Shown piece by piece: positions 1 to 6,542 of a stretch of 7,876 nucleotides of DNA. The position numbers and the translations under genes are program-made. The stretch's first letter is position 1. Each line of letters starts with the position of its first letter. Source of the stretch: CAVPDE01 sp964580575 (GTDB lineage: Bacteria; Desulfobacterota; DSM-4660; Desulfatiglandales; HGW-15). The notes beneath the pieces are model-generated. The model did no database searches, had not been told where the DNA came from, and was given only the letters and a program-made list of their open reading frames with translations. The stretch is taken from the NCBI GenBank assembly GCA_964580575.1, contig CAZOLJ010000134.1, positions 1 to 7,876 on the forward strand. Reading direction: 5' to 3'.

Positions 1-5
1 GAAAA

Positions 6-43
6 AGGCCATGGGAGTCCCTCCAAAAACAGAACAACGAAGA
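6..43 (+). repeat. Left terminal inverted repeat
   Basis: This arm begins aggccatgggagtccctcc and is the reverse complement of 194-230, except for one extra C at position 35. It contains the palindrome ccatgg. The near-perfect match over 37 positions is far beyond chance for a 225-base stretch. Confidence 0.85.
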
Positions 44-79
44 CGCCACACCTCAGTGGCAAGCCTCGGGTCATGGGTG

Positions 80-157
80 AGGCGGGCGGAGGGCTACCGG
101 GGAACTCGCCATGTAATACCCAGCTGGCAGGTGCCGGTGAAACCTCGCCGCCCGCCT
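80..157. repeat. Internal long stem of the structured element
   Basis: Positions 80-89 (aggcgggcgg) are the exact reverse complement of 148-157. Inside this, accgg at 96-100 pairs with ccggt at 134-138, so the arm could form one interrupted stem with a loop around 101-133. That loop contains the palindrome ccagctgg (120-127). The nested order means an RNA or single-stranded DNA copy could fold into a multi-branched shape closed by the terminal repeats. No energy calculation was done. Confidence 0.55.
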
Positions 158-193
158 TCGCTGCCCCTTATCGGCAGAGTCTTTCCCGCACAC

Positions 194-230
194 TCTTCGT
201 TTTCTGTTTTTGGAGGGACTCCCATGGCCT
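194..230 (-). repeat. Right terminal inverted repeat
   Basis: This is the reverse-complement partner of 6-43. Read on the + strand it contains ggagggactcccatgg, which looks like a ribosome binding site followed by ATG. The frame that follows stops after two codons (atg gcc tga), so it is not a gene start. Confidence 0.85.
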
Positions 231-303
231 GAGCCAACCATTTCAAAGAGCTAAACTATTACAAATTCACGCCTCTCTGATTTCTTCCTTGTCTTAACCA
301 GAA

Positions 304-2304
304 ATGTGTGGAATTGCCGGCATACTGAATTTAAGCGGAACCTTTCCCGTGCTGAAGTCGCTCAGAAACATGACGGATGCTCTTCGCCACAGGGGCCCGG
401 ATGATGAAGGATACCTCATCGCGGATATCAAGACGGGAAAGGTGGACATTTTCGGCGGAAAGGATACGCCCGATGACGTCTTTGCCGGTCCCTTGCCTTA
501 TGCGCCTCAATTGAGACTCGACTCAGCAAGAGAAAGCATGCATCCCCGACTCGCTCTTGGACACCGGAGACTGTCGATCATTGACCTTTCCCCAAGCGGC
601 CATCAACCCATGTGCAACTCAAAGGGCACGCTCTGGATTGTGTACAACGGCGAGATCTACAACTACATCGAACTCAGGGATGAGCTGGAAAGCGCGGGAT
701 ACGGATTTCATTCCCATGCAGACACGGAAGTATTGCTAACCGCCTATGAGCACTGGGGCGCGGGCGCGCTGAATCGCTTTATCGGGATGTTTGCGTTCGC
801 CATTCTCGACTTGCCGAACAAAAAGCTCTTTCTGGCCCGTGATTTCTTCGGCATCAAGCCTCTCTACTACGCCCTGCTTCCGGAAGGGTTTGCATTTGCT
901 TCCGAAATCAAGGCCCTCCTTGAGCTGCCCGGCGTCAGCCGAGGGGTCAATCCCCAACGGGTTTACGATTACGTGCGGTTGAGCCTTACGGACCATGGAG
1001 GGGAAACCCTCTTCTCTCAGGTCAGTCAGGTGCCTGCCGCTCACTCCCTTGAGGTATCCCTGGATAAACCGAATGCTCCCAACCCTGAGCGTTACTGGCA
1101 AATACCAGCGGGTCCGAATTCGCCTGTTTCCTTTAATGAAGCCTCCGACCTGGTGAGAGATCATTTTCTGGACAATGTCACCCTTCACCTGCGGAGTGAT
1201 GTGCCTGTGGGTTCGGCCCTTTCAGGCGGTGTGGACTCCTCCTCCATCGTCATGGCCATGCGGAAGCTACAGGGACCTGGCGCCGACCTGCACACGTTCA
1301 GCTATATCGCAGACGATAGCTCCCTCAGCGAGGAAAGATGGGTGGATCTGATCGGTGCCTCCTCCGGGGCCACGGTCCACAAAGTCCGGCTCGATTCAAT
1401 GGAACTGACGGACCGGCTGGAGCGACTTGTCTATGTTCAGGACGAGCCCTTTTCGTCTACCAGCATCCTGGCGCAGAACTCCGTGTTTATGCTTGCCCGT
1501 GAGAAAGGGATCAAGGTCATGTTGGACGGCCAGGGTGCGGACGAACTTTTTGGAGGGTATCCCTCTCACCTTGAAGCAAGGCTGGCTTCGCTCCTGCGGA
1601 ACGCGAGATTCCCCAATGCCTTACGGCTCCTCAGAGGCACTTCGGAATTGCCCGGGGTACGGTGGTGGAATCTTGCCGGCCGGGCTTTTGTCCCCTTGCT
1701 CCCGGGCTCAGCCCAAAACATCACACGACGTATGGCCGGCAGACAACCGGTTCCAAGCTGGCTGAACCGCAACTGGTTCGTCGAGAGGGAAGTGCTTTTC
1801 CATCCCGTCCAAAGCAACACGGGTGGAAACATATTCAGGCAACAGCTCCATCAGACGATGAGCAAAAGCATGCTTCCCATGCTTCTCCGATATGAAGACC
1901 GCAACTCCATGGCATTCTCCATAGAGAGCCGCGTGCCCTTTCTGACTCCTGATCTGGTCCATGCGGCTTTTTCCCTGCCCGGGGACTATCTGATCTCAAA
2001 AGACGGGGTAAGCAAGGCTGTTTTTCGCTCTGCCATGAGAGGCATGGTCCCTGATTCGATCCTGGACCGGAAGGACAAGATTGCGTTCAGCACGCCAGAA
2101 CCCCAATGGCTCATGGCGCTGCGACCCTGGGTTGAGAAAACGATTCAAGCCGGAGCGGCACAACAGGTCGAGTGTCTAAATTACCGGGCCATACAGAAGG
2201 ATTGGCCCCTGCTCCTCCATGGAGACAAGGCTTTTTATGGCCGTCTCTGGCGATGGATCAATCTTATCCTGTGGGCTCAACGCTTTGAGGTCGTGTTTGA
2301 TTGA
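304..2304 (+). CDS. asnB: AsnB-type glutamine-hydrolysing amidotransferase / asparagine synthetase
   Basis: The 666-residue protein is a cytoplasmic two-domain enzyme. Family members release ammonia from glutamine in the N-terminal class II glutaminase domain and pass it to an adenylated carboxylate in the C-terminal PP-loop domain. It starts MCGIAGIL, so Cys2 becomes the nucleophile after Met removal. RHRGPDDEG (28-36), HRRLSIID (87-94), YNGEIYNY (114-121) and HADTE (138-142) complete the glutaminase site. The synthetase domain shows SGGVDSS (307-313), LDGQGADELFGGY (407-419) and RYEDRNSMAFSIESRVPF (529-546). An insertion of about 40 residues (37-80) separates two glutaminase motifs, making it longer than E. 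coli AsnB (554). Gln409 sits where I believe E. coli AsnB has catalytic Glu348. An in-frame TAA at 295-297 and the required Met-Cys fix the start, though no good ribosome binding site precedes it. In a polysaccharide cluster it may amidate a sugar acid rather than aspartate, as WbpS-like proteins are thought to. Family is certain; substrate is inference. Confidence 0.95.
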   Translation: MCGIAGILNLSGTFPVLKSLRNMTDALRHRGPDDEGYLIADIKTGKVDIFGGKDTPDDVFAGPLPYAPQLRLDSARESMHPRLALGHRRLSIIDLSPSGHQPMCNSKGTLWIVYNGEIYNYIELRDELESAGYGFHSHADTEVLLTAYEHWGAGALNRFIGMFAFAILDLPNKKLFLARDFFGIKPLYYALLPEGFAFASEIKALLELPGVSRGVNPQRVYDYVRLSLTDHGGETLFSQVSQVPAAHSLEVSLDKPNAPNPERYWQIPAGPNSPVSFNEASDLVRDHFLDNVTLHLRSDVPVGSALSGGVDSSSIVMAMRKLQGPGADLHTFSYIADDSSLSEERWVDLIGASSGATVHKVRLDSMELTDRLERLVYVQDEPFSSTSILAQNSVFMLAREKGIKVMLDGQGADELFGGYPSHLEARLASLLRNARFPNALRLLRGTSELPGVRWWNLAGRAFVPLLPGSAQNITRRMAGRQPVPSWLNRNWFVEREVLFHPVQSNTGGNIFRQQLHQTMSKSMLPMLLRYEDRNSMAFSIESRVPFLTPDLVHAAFSLPGDYLISKDGVSKAVFRSAMRGMVPDSILDRKDKIAFSTPEPQWLMALRPWVEKTIQAGAAQQVECLNYRAIQKDWPLLLHGDKAFYGRLWRWINLILWAQRFEVVFD

Positions 2305-2314
2305 GCATCACCCC

Positions 2315-3616
2315 ATGCGCATTCTCATCGTTTCTTTTTACTTCCCCCCTTACAACAACATAGCCGCTGTCAGGATCGGGAAGACAGCAAAATATCTTGT
2401 CACCTTTGGGCATGAAGTCAGGGTCGTCACGGCAAAGAGGCAGCCTTTTCAGCAGACGCTCGCTCTGGAAATCCCTTCAGAGACCGTGCGGTACACAAGC
2501 TGGATCAATCTCAAGAAACCGATTCATATGCTCTCCGGAGGTCAAACGCGAATAGACCTGGGGGACATACCGCCCGGCGCCCATCAGGCGTGGAGAAGGA
2601 GTCGAATATGGTCTTTGCTGAAGACCTTTCTCTTCTTTCCTGATGAGCAGATCGGGTGGCTTCCCTTTGCGGTAAGAAAATGCGCTCAGACGGTGAAGCA
2701 GTGGAAACCCGATGTCATCCTGGCAAGCTCCGGGCCGATGACGGCTTTAGTCGCGGCCTGGCTGGTATCGAACAGGCACGGGGTTCCCTGGGTGGCGGAT
2801 CTCAGGGATCTCTGGGTGGACAATCATTACTATTCCCATCCGGAATGGCGAAAAAGGCTGGAAAAGCGACTTGAAAAAAGAGTCTTATCCTCGGCTTCAG
2901 CCTTTATCACGGTCTCCGAGCCTCTGGCCTCTACCTTGAGAAGAGAGTATGGAAAAGCAACGCGAGTCGTTCTGAACGGAATCGACTTCGATGACTATCC
3001 TCCTCATCCGGTGGTGCCTTTCAGAAAAGGTTCCGTCCAAATCCTTTACACCGGCCGGATCTATGAGGGGAAGCGGGATCCGACGCCCCTTTTCCAGGCA
3101 TTGAAGCTCCTCGGGCCGCTCAAGGAAAAGGTCCAGGTGGCTTTCTATGGGGACAATTTGAACTCCGTCGCGCGGTCGGCTCGGCGGAGCGGGGTACAGT
3201 CTCTGGTCAGCGTCCATGCCCCTGTGCCCTACAGGGAGTCGCTCAGGATGCAGAGCGAGTCCGACGTCCTTCTTCTCTTGCTGTGGAACCACCCGGGAGA
3301 GAAAGGGGTTTACACAGGGAAGCTATTTGAGTACCTGGGTGCAGGTCGGCCGATCCTGGCTGTCGGCCCTGATGATTGCATGGCCGCGGACCTTATCCGG
3401 GATCGGAATGCGGGATTCCTTGCCTCCGATCCAAGGCGTATAGCGGAAAAGCTGAGGGAGTGGATTGATGTTAAAGTGCGTTCGGGAAGCGTTCCCCCTG
3501 TTTCCCAACAGGGGCTTGCTGAACTTTCCAGGGCCTCTCAGACCAGAGTCCTTTCGGATTACCTCCGAGAACTCCTGTCTCCAAAGGTTCATGGAGTTGC
3601 GGTTGGGATGCGCTGA
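2315..3616 (+). CDS. GT4-like glycosyltransferase (WbuB-like)
   Basis: The 433-residue protein is a predicted GT-B-fold glycosyltransferase that moves a sugar from a nucleotide donor onto a growing lipid-linked glycan at the cytoplasmic face. The N-terminus has the first Rossmann strand and glycan-acceptor loop typical of the family (MRILIVSFYFPP, 1-12; FGHEVRVVTA, 31-40). It continues with WKPDVILASSGP (130-141), VADLRDLW (160-167), an ITVSEPL segment (198-204) and VVLNGID (218-224). The donor domain opens at ILYTGRIYEGKRD (243-255) and carries GKLFEYLGAGRPILAVGP (335-352). The first Glu of the usual E-x7-E pair is not at the expected position (Gly331), while the second is Glu339. No signal peptide or membrane helix is evident. 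ATG 2315 is chosen because it begins the Rossmann strand and follows the previous stop by 10 bases; the upstream ATG at 2219 lies inside that gene. Sugar and linkage cannot be told from sequence. Confidence 0.9.
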   Translation: MRILIVSFYFPPYNNIAAVRIGKTAKYLVTFGHEVRVVTAKRQPFQQTLALEIPSETVRYTSWINLKKPIHMLSGGQTRIDLGDIPPGAHQAWRRSRIWSLLKTFLFFPDEQIGWLPFAVRKCAQTVKQWKPDVILASSGPMTALVAAWLVSNRHGVPWVADLRDLWVDNHYYSHPEWRKRLEKRLEKRVLSSASAFITVSEPLASTLRREYGKATRVVLNGIDFDDYPPHPVVPFRKGSVQILYTGRIYEGKRDPTPLFQALKLLGPLKEKVQVAFYGDNLNSVARSARRSGVQSLVSVHAPVPYRESLRMQSESDVLLLLLWNHPGEKGVYTGKLFEYLGAGRPILAVGPDDCMAADLIRDRNAGFLASDPRRIAEKLREWIDVKVRSGSVPPVSQQGLAELSRASQTRVLSDYLRELLSPKVHGVAVGMR

Positions 3617-3649
3617 GGCACTCCACGGGGATTTTTTTGTAGGCCCTTT

Positions 3650-3655
3650 GAGGAG
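3650..3655 (+). promoter_or_regulatory. Shine-Dalgarno sequence supporting a TTG start
   Basis: The hexamer gaggag lies 11 bases before the TTG at 3667. It is the best ribosome binding site near this gene. It favours TTG as the start, since no ATG or GTG lies in frame between the in-frame stop at 3649-3651 and the methyltransferase motif I. Confidence 0.55.
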
Positions 3656-3666
3656 CATACGAAGAT

Positions 3667-4362
3667 TTGGGCCGTGAGATTTACACCTCTGGGAAATATC
3701 AAATCGAAAATCCCACCTGGCATGTTGAGGATTCCCTGTGGAAAGCGGAAAAAATCCTCACCCTGTTGGCCAGGAATGGAATCAGGCCTCGAACCATTTG
3801 CGAAGCAGGTTGCGGCGCAGGGGAGATCTTATGCCGATTGCAGGGGAGGATGGATGGCGGCTGTGAGTTCTGGGGTTACGAAATCTCTCCCTACGCCTTT
3901 TCGCTCTGCCGGAAAAGGAGCAACCACAGGCTTCATTTCTTCCTTCAGGACATCCTGGAGGTTGGAAGCCTCTCTTTCGATCTCATGCTGCTCATCGACC
4001 TCATCGAGCATATCGAGAATTACATGGATTTCCTGAGGAAGATCAGAGAATCGGCAACCTACACGCTCTTTCACATCCCCTTGGAGCTTTCCATCGACTC
4101 TGTGCTCCGGAACAAACTCTTCGAACACCGGATGCGCGTCGGACACCTGCATTACTTCAACAGAGAAATCGCATTGCATGCTTTGCAGGATGCAGGGTTC
4201 TCAATTATGGATCACTTCTACACTTTCGGGAGCGTCGCTCTGCCGGCCAAATCCGCCAAAGCACACCTTGGCAAAGTATTGAGAAAAATGTTCACCGCAG
4301 TGAGTGAGGACTTCGCAGCCCGGACAACCGGGGGGGCCGGTCTCATGGTATTGGCTCGGTGA
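3667..4362 (+). CDS. Class I SAM-dependent methyltransferase
   Basis: This 231-residue protein has the Rossmann-type methyltransferase fold. Motif I is ICEAGCGAGEILCRL (44-58), the glycine-rich loop that binds S-adenosylmethionine. YEIS (71-74) gives the acidic residue at the end of strand 2, and FDLMLLIDLIEHIEN (104-118) is the strand 4 region with the D-x-IEH pattern common in methyltransferases of polysaccharide clusters. The C-terminal half (GHLHYFNREIALHALQDAGF, 159-178) matches the part that usually closes the domain and contributes acceptor specificity. Its role is probably O- or N-methylation of a sugar or of an intermediate made here, which is inference. It starts with TTG 50 bases after the glycosyltransferase gene, in frame with an upstream TGA at 3649. 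The overlapping frame from ATG 3674 lacks any motif. No membrane segment is seen. Confidence 0.85.
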   Translation: MGREIYTSGKYQIENPTWHVEDSLWKAEKILTLLARNGIRPRTICEAGCGAGEILCRLQGRMDGGCEFWGYEISPYAFSLCRKRSNHRLHFFLQDILEVGSLSFDLMLLIDLIEHIENYMDFLRKIRESATYTLFHIPLELSIDSVLRNKLFEHRMRVGHLHYFNREIALHALQDAGFSIMDHFYTFGSVALPAKSAKAHLGKVLRKMFTAVSEDFAARTTGGAGLMVLAR

Positions 4363-4420
4363 CCGCGGCCCAACCTCACTCCTCGCTCAAGAGCGGTCAT
4401 CACCTCTCAGAGAGACGCCA

Positions 4421-5776
4421 ATGACCGAAACCCTCATCGTCTTGATCATCTTCTCCGCGCTGTTTCTGGTGCTCCTGTTCACCCAGTTCAGGCTTTCCGG
4501 AATGATTGTCCTCCTCGTGTGTCTTAGACCCTTTGTGGAGGCGGCGCACGGAATCACACTCGCCGCTTTTTACGGGTACGACATCAACCCCATGTCCCTG
4601 TGGGCCGTTGCCGTCATCGTGATGTCCCTCGCCTATTGGGTCATCAACAAAAAAAACCCGTTGGAATATAAGGTTTCAAAAATCCTATTGCTCTTTCTCG
4701 TGTCAGTGGTCCTGGGGTCCATCCTGACGCTCCATCATGGGGCCATCATTGAGCACCTCTTTAAATACCTTCCCTGGCTTTTGTTGATCCCGGTTGTCGC
4801 GGACATCACGAAGGATATGGAGGCTGACAGGTTTTTCCATTTCGTCTTTATAGCGCTTTCCCTGCTTCTTCTGATCAACCTCGTTCTTCTTGTGACCGGA
4901 AGATACGACGCAGCCTATTACGGCGTCGGCGAGTTTTACGGTTATTTCAAGAATCCTCATGTGTTTTCCTATACCATGCTGTTCTTATCCTTTTTTGCTC
5001 TGTGGAAGGTTTATACGGAGAAACGCAAGATCTTTCCCTTAATGGTTCTGACGGCCTGTTTGGGGTTTGTCACCTTTGCCTATGTCCGGGCGACCTGGCT
5101 TGCCTTTCTGGTAGGCCTGGCCACCTACTTGGTTGCCGAAAGGCAAAGCAGCAGGAAATACCTCGCCGCCGTGCTGCTGAGCCTCTTCCTTGTTGTTTTC
5201 ATCTATCACTTCAGATCGATGCTGATTCCGGCGTTTCAGGAAAGAAACATGGATTTTCAGCAGGCCATCCTCCTTGGGGAAAGAGGGCATCTTGGCTCAG
5301 GTCGAATCGCCTTCTGGGGCATTCAGCTCAAGGGATATCTGAACAGCTCTCCTTTGGAGTTGGTCTTCGGCAAGGGGTTCCGTTACATATCCGTCCTCAC
5401 GGCCAGGGAATACGGTATGGAAATCGGGGGGCACAACGATTACATCGAACTGTTGCTCGGGAGCGGCCTGGTAGGGTTGTTCTGCTTTATCCTCTTCCAG
5501 GGTTATTTGTTCAAGAAGGCCCTTTATGTGCACCGAGAGGTCGACCCTCTCATGGGCCTTCTGGGCCTCCTGCTCATGGCCGTCCTTGTGACCTTGGGGT
5601 TCACAAGCGGAGTGATCTACATGCAGAGCAATGTCTACAATGCGGTTCTTTTGGGAACGGTCGTGGGCTTGGCCGAGAGGCACGAGAGAAGGACGGCGGC
5701 GGAGAAGATGGTGCATCGTAGCATCGGAGGCTTTTCCAGCATTTCACCGCATCCAATTTCAGGGCAAAGGGCTTGA
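4421..5776 (+). CDS. Multi-spanning O-antigen polymerase/ligase (Wzy/WaaL superfamily)
   Basis: The 451-residue inner-membrane protein has about 11 to 13 hydrophobic segments, for instance 3-22, 26-38, 57-75, 86-103, 116-128, 139-159, 179-197, 203-222, 225-239, 247-262, 347-367, 374-394 and 402-417. A large polar loop (roughly 263-345) lies before the last helices, as in the Wzy_C family. It contains SGRIAFWGIQLKGYL (293-307), FGKGFR (316-321) and GGHNDYIELLLGSGLVGL (336-353), whose His-Asn-Asp is the best hallmark of this family. Arg223 in YVRATWLAFLVG (221-232) fits the conserved Arg before a later helix. The protein would polymerise lipid-linked repeat units or ligate the finished glycan to a lipid or protein on the periplasmic side. 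Wzy and WaaL are hard to separate by sequence. ATG 4421 with AGAGAG before it starts at the first helix. Residues 418-451 are a charged tail. Confidence 0.85.
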   Translation: MTETLIVLIIFSALFLVLLFTQFRLSGMIVLLVCLRPFVEAAHGITLAAFYGYDINPMSLWAVAVIVMSLAYWVINKKNPLEYKVSKILLLFLVSVVLGSILTLHHGAIIEHLFKYLPWLLLIPVVADITKDMEADRFFHFVFIALSLLLLINLVLLVTGRYDAAYYGVGEFYGYFKNPHVFSYTMLFLSFFALWKVYTEKRKIFPLMVLTACLGFVTFAYVRATWLAFLVGLATYLVAERQSSRKYLAAVLLSLFLVVFIYHFRSMLIPAFQERNMDFQQAILLGERGHLGSGRIAFWGIQLKGYLNSSPLELVFGKGFRYISVLTAREYGMEIGGHNDYIELLLGSGLVGLFCFILFQGYLFKKALYVHREVDPLMGLLGLLLMAVLVTLGFTSGVIYMQSNVYNAVLLGTVVGLAERHERRTAAEKMVHRSIGGFSSISPHPISGQRA

Positions 5777-5797
5777 GGGGTCATCCCCACACGCGTT

Positions 5798-5804
5798 GGA
5801 AGAG
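5798..5804 (+). promoter_or_regulatory. Shine-Dalgarno sequence choosing the ATG at 5811
   Basis: The string ggaagag ends six bases before ATG 5811. The longer reading frame from 5631 would overlap the upstream gene by almost 150 bases and adds an Arg/Trp-rich extension without family features, so the later start is preferred. Confidence 0.6.
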
Positions 5805-5810
5805 CGGTTA

Positions 5811-6542
5811 ATGCCATCCCAAATCGATCAGACACCCCACGCAGGAATTGCTTTCAGCAATATTCAGGAGCAACATATCACGTATTTGTTTGCCCTTGAA
5901 AACCTGTCCTTTCAAAAGGCCCTGGACATCGGCTGTGGGGAAGGGTACGGATCCTATTCCCTCTCCTCCCAAGGCCGGGTCCTGTCCTTAGACTTGTCTT
6001 TTGCAGCCTTGAAGACCATGAAAAACCGCTATTCCCTTGCGTCTATCACTCCTCTTTGCATGAACGCCACAGCGCTCGGGTTGAAGGCTCTGCGCTTTGA
6101 CCTGGTCATGGCCAGTCACATCATCGAGCACCTCGATGAGAGCGATCGGGCGGCCTTTCTCAGGGAATTGGTCCGCGTGCTGCACCCCGAGGGCGCAGCG
6201 GTCCTTGCAACCCCCAACCACCCCGGCGGAATCTATTTTCAGCAAGGGGGTTTTCACAAGATTCTCTATGATGACAAGGCGTTTGGGATGACGCTGCGCG
6301 AGTATTTTGAATCCGTGAGCGTTTACGGGGTTCAGGAAAAACCGGTTTTGCACGCTCTCCGGCCGGTGCTTCGCGCCGGGAAGCGTGTTCTTCAGTGGAC
6401 GGGATTGTTGCGCCGGCCGGGTATTCAGAATGCCGTCGCCAGGACCAGTACGTCCTCTACCTCTTTCCATTATCAAGTCACCGGCAAGACCGAAAGAGCC
6501 CAAAACCTGATCGCCGTCTGCAGGCATCCGAAAAGCGTATGA
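5811..6542 (+). CDS. Class I SAM-dependent methyltransferase (Methyltransf_11-like)
   Basis: The 243-residue protein is a second methyltransferase, clearly different from the one at 3667. Motif I is ALDIGCGEGYGSY (37-49). The acidic residue ending strand 2 is Asp61 in LSLDLS (58-63). FDLVMASHIIEHLDE (96-110) forms strand 4 with the post-motif that commonly contains a His, and RVLHPEGAAVLATPNHPGG (122-140) is the strand 5 region with the beta turn after it. The latter part (about 141-243) is less conserved and probably shapes the acceptor site. It is soluble and would act in the cytoplasm. It begins 34 bases after the membrane protein gene. Its stop TGA overlaps the ATG of the following glycosyltransferase, so the two are likely translationally coupled and perhaps act on the same glycan. 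Substrate unknown; a terminal-sugar methylation is one possibility (inference). Confidence 0.85.
   Translation: MPSQIDQTPHAGIAFSNIQEQHITYLFALENLSFQKALDIGCGEGYGSYSLSSQGRVLSLDLSFAALKTMKNRYSLASITPLCMNATALGLKALRFDLVMASHIIEHLDESDRAAFLRELVRVLHPEGAAVLATPNHPGGIYFQQGGFHKILYDDKAFGMTLREYFESVSVYGVQEKPVLHALRPVLRAGKRVLQWTGLLRRPGIQNAVARTSTSSTSFHYQVTGKTERAQNLIAVCRHPKSV

Larger units (their letters stand above)
6..230. mobile_element. MITE-like non-coding element with 37-bp terminal inverted repeats
   Basis: The two ends are inverted copies of each other: 6-34 pairs perfectly with 202-230, and 36-43 pairs with 194-201 after one unpaired base (C35), giving 37 paired positions. The interior is itself structured. 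It holds a hairpin at 45-60 (gccac/gtggc), a central stem pairing 80-89 with 148-157, a nested pairing of 96-100 with 134-138, and a hairpin at 161-177 (ctgcc/ggcag). No transposase or plausible protein is encoded. The 73- and 74-codon reading frames that cross it follow the repeat arms and resemble no known family. Size and terminal repeats fit a miniature inverted-repeat transposable element. A structured intergenic repeat that acts as RNA is the main alternative. No target-site duplication is visible at this boundary, but only five bases remain on the left. It lies 73 bases before the first gene and could affect its transcription, which is inference. Confidence 0.6.

Noticed and set aside
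11..232. Reading frames of 73 and 74 codons across the left element
   Set aside because: They begin and end in the inverted-repeat arms, have Arg/Pro-rich low-information sequence and no family resemblance; the DNA-level symmetry explains the region better.
736..1188. 150-codon minus-strand frame inside the AsnB-like gene
   Set aside because: It is antisense to motif-rich coding sequence and shows no domain; such frames are common in G+C-rich genes.
3632..3638. Run of seven T between the first glycosyltransferase and the methyltransferase, as an intrinsic terminator
   Set aside because: No G+C-rich hairpin stands directly before it, and the next gene follows 28 bases later on the same strand.
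4384..4414. Small palindromes cgctc-aa-gagcg and ctctc-a-gagag before the polymerase/ligase gene
   Set aside because: Their loops of one or two bases are too small for stable hairpins, and the second is better read as part of the ribosome binding site.
5297..5716. Minus-strand frames within the polymerase/ligase and the genes after it (also 5988-6527 and 7241-7747)
   Set aside because: They have His/Gln/Arg-rich shadow composition opposite to well-supported genes, with no motif or suitable start region.
5002..5721. 239-codon frame on the + strand within the polymerase/ligase gene
   Set aside because: The other frame encodes many membrane helices and the HND loop; this one is Gly/Arg/Pro-rich without any motif.
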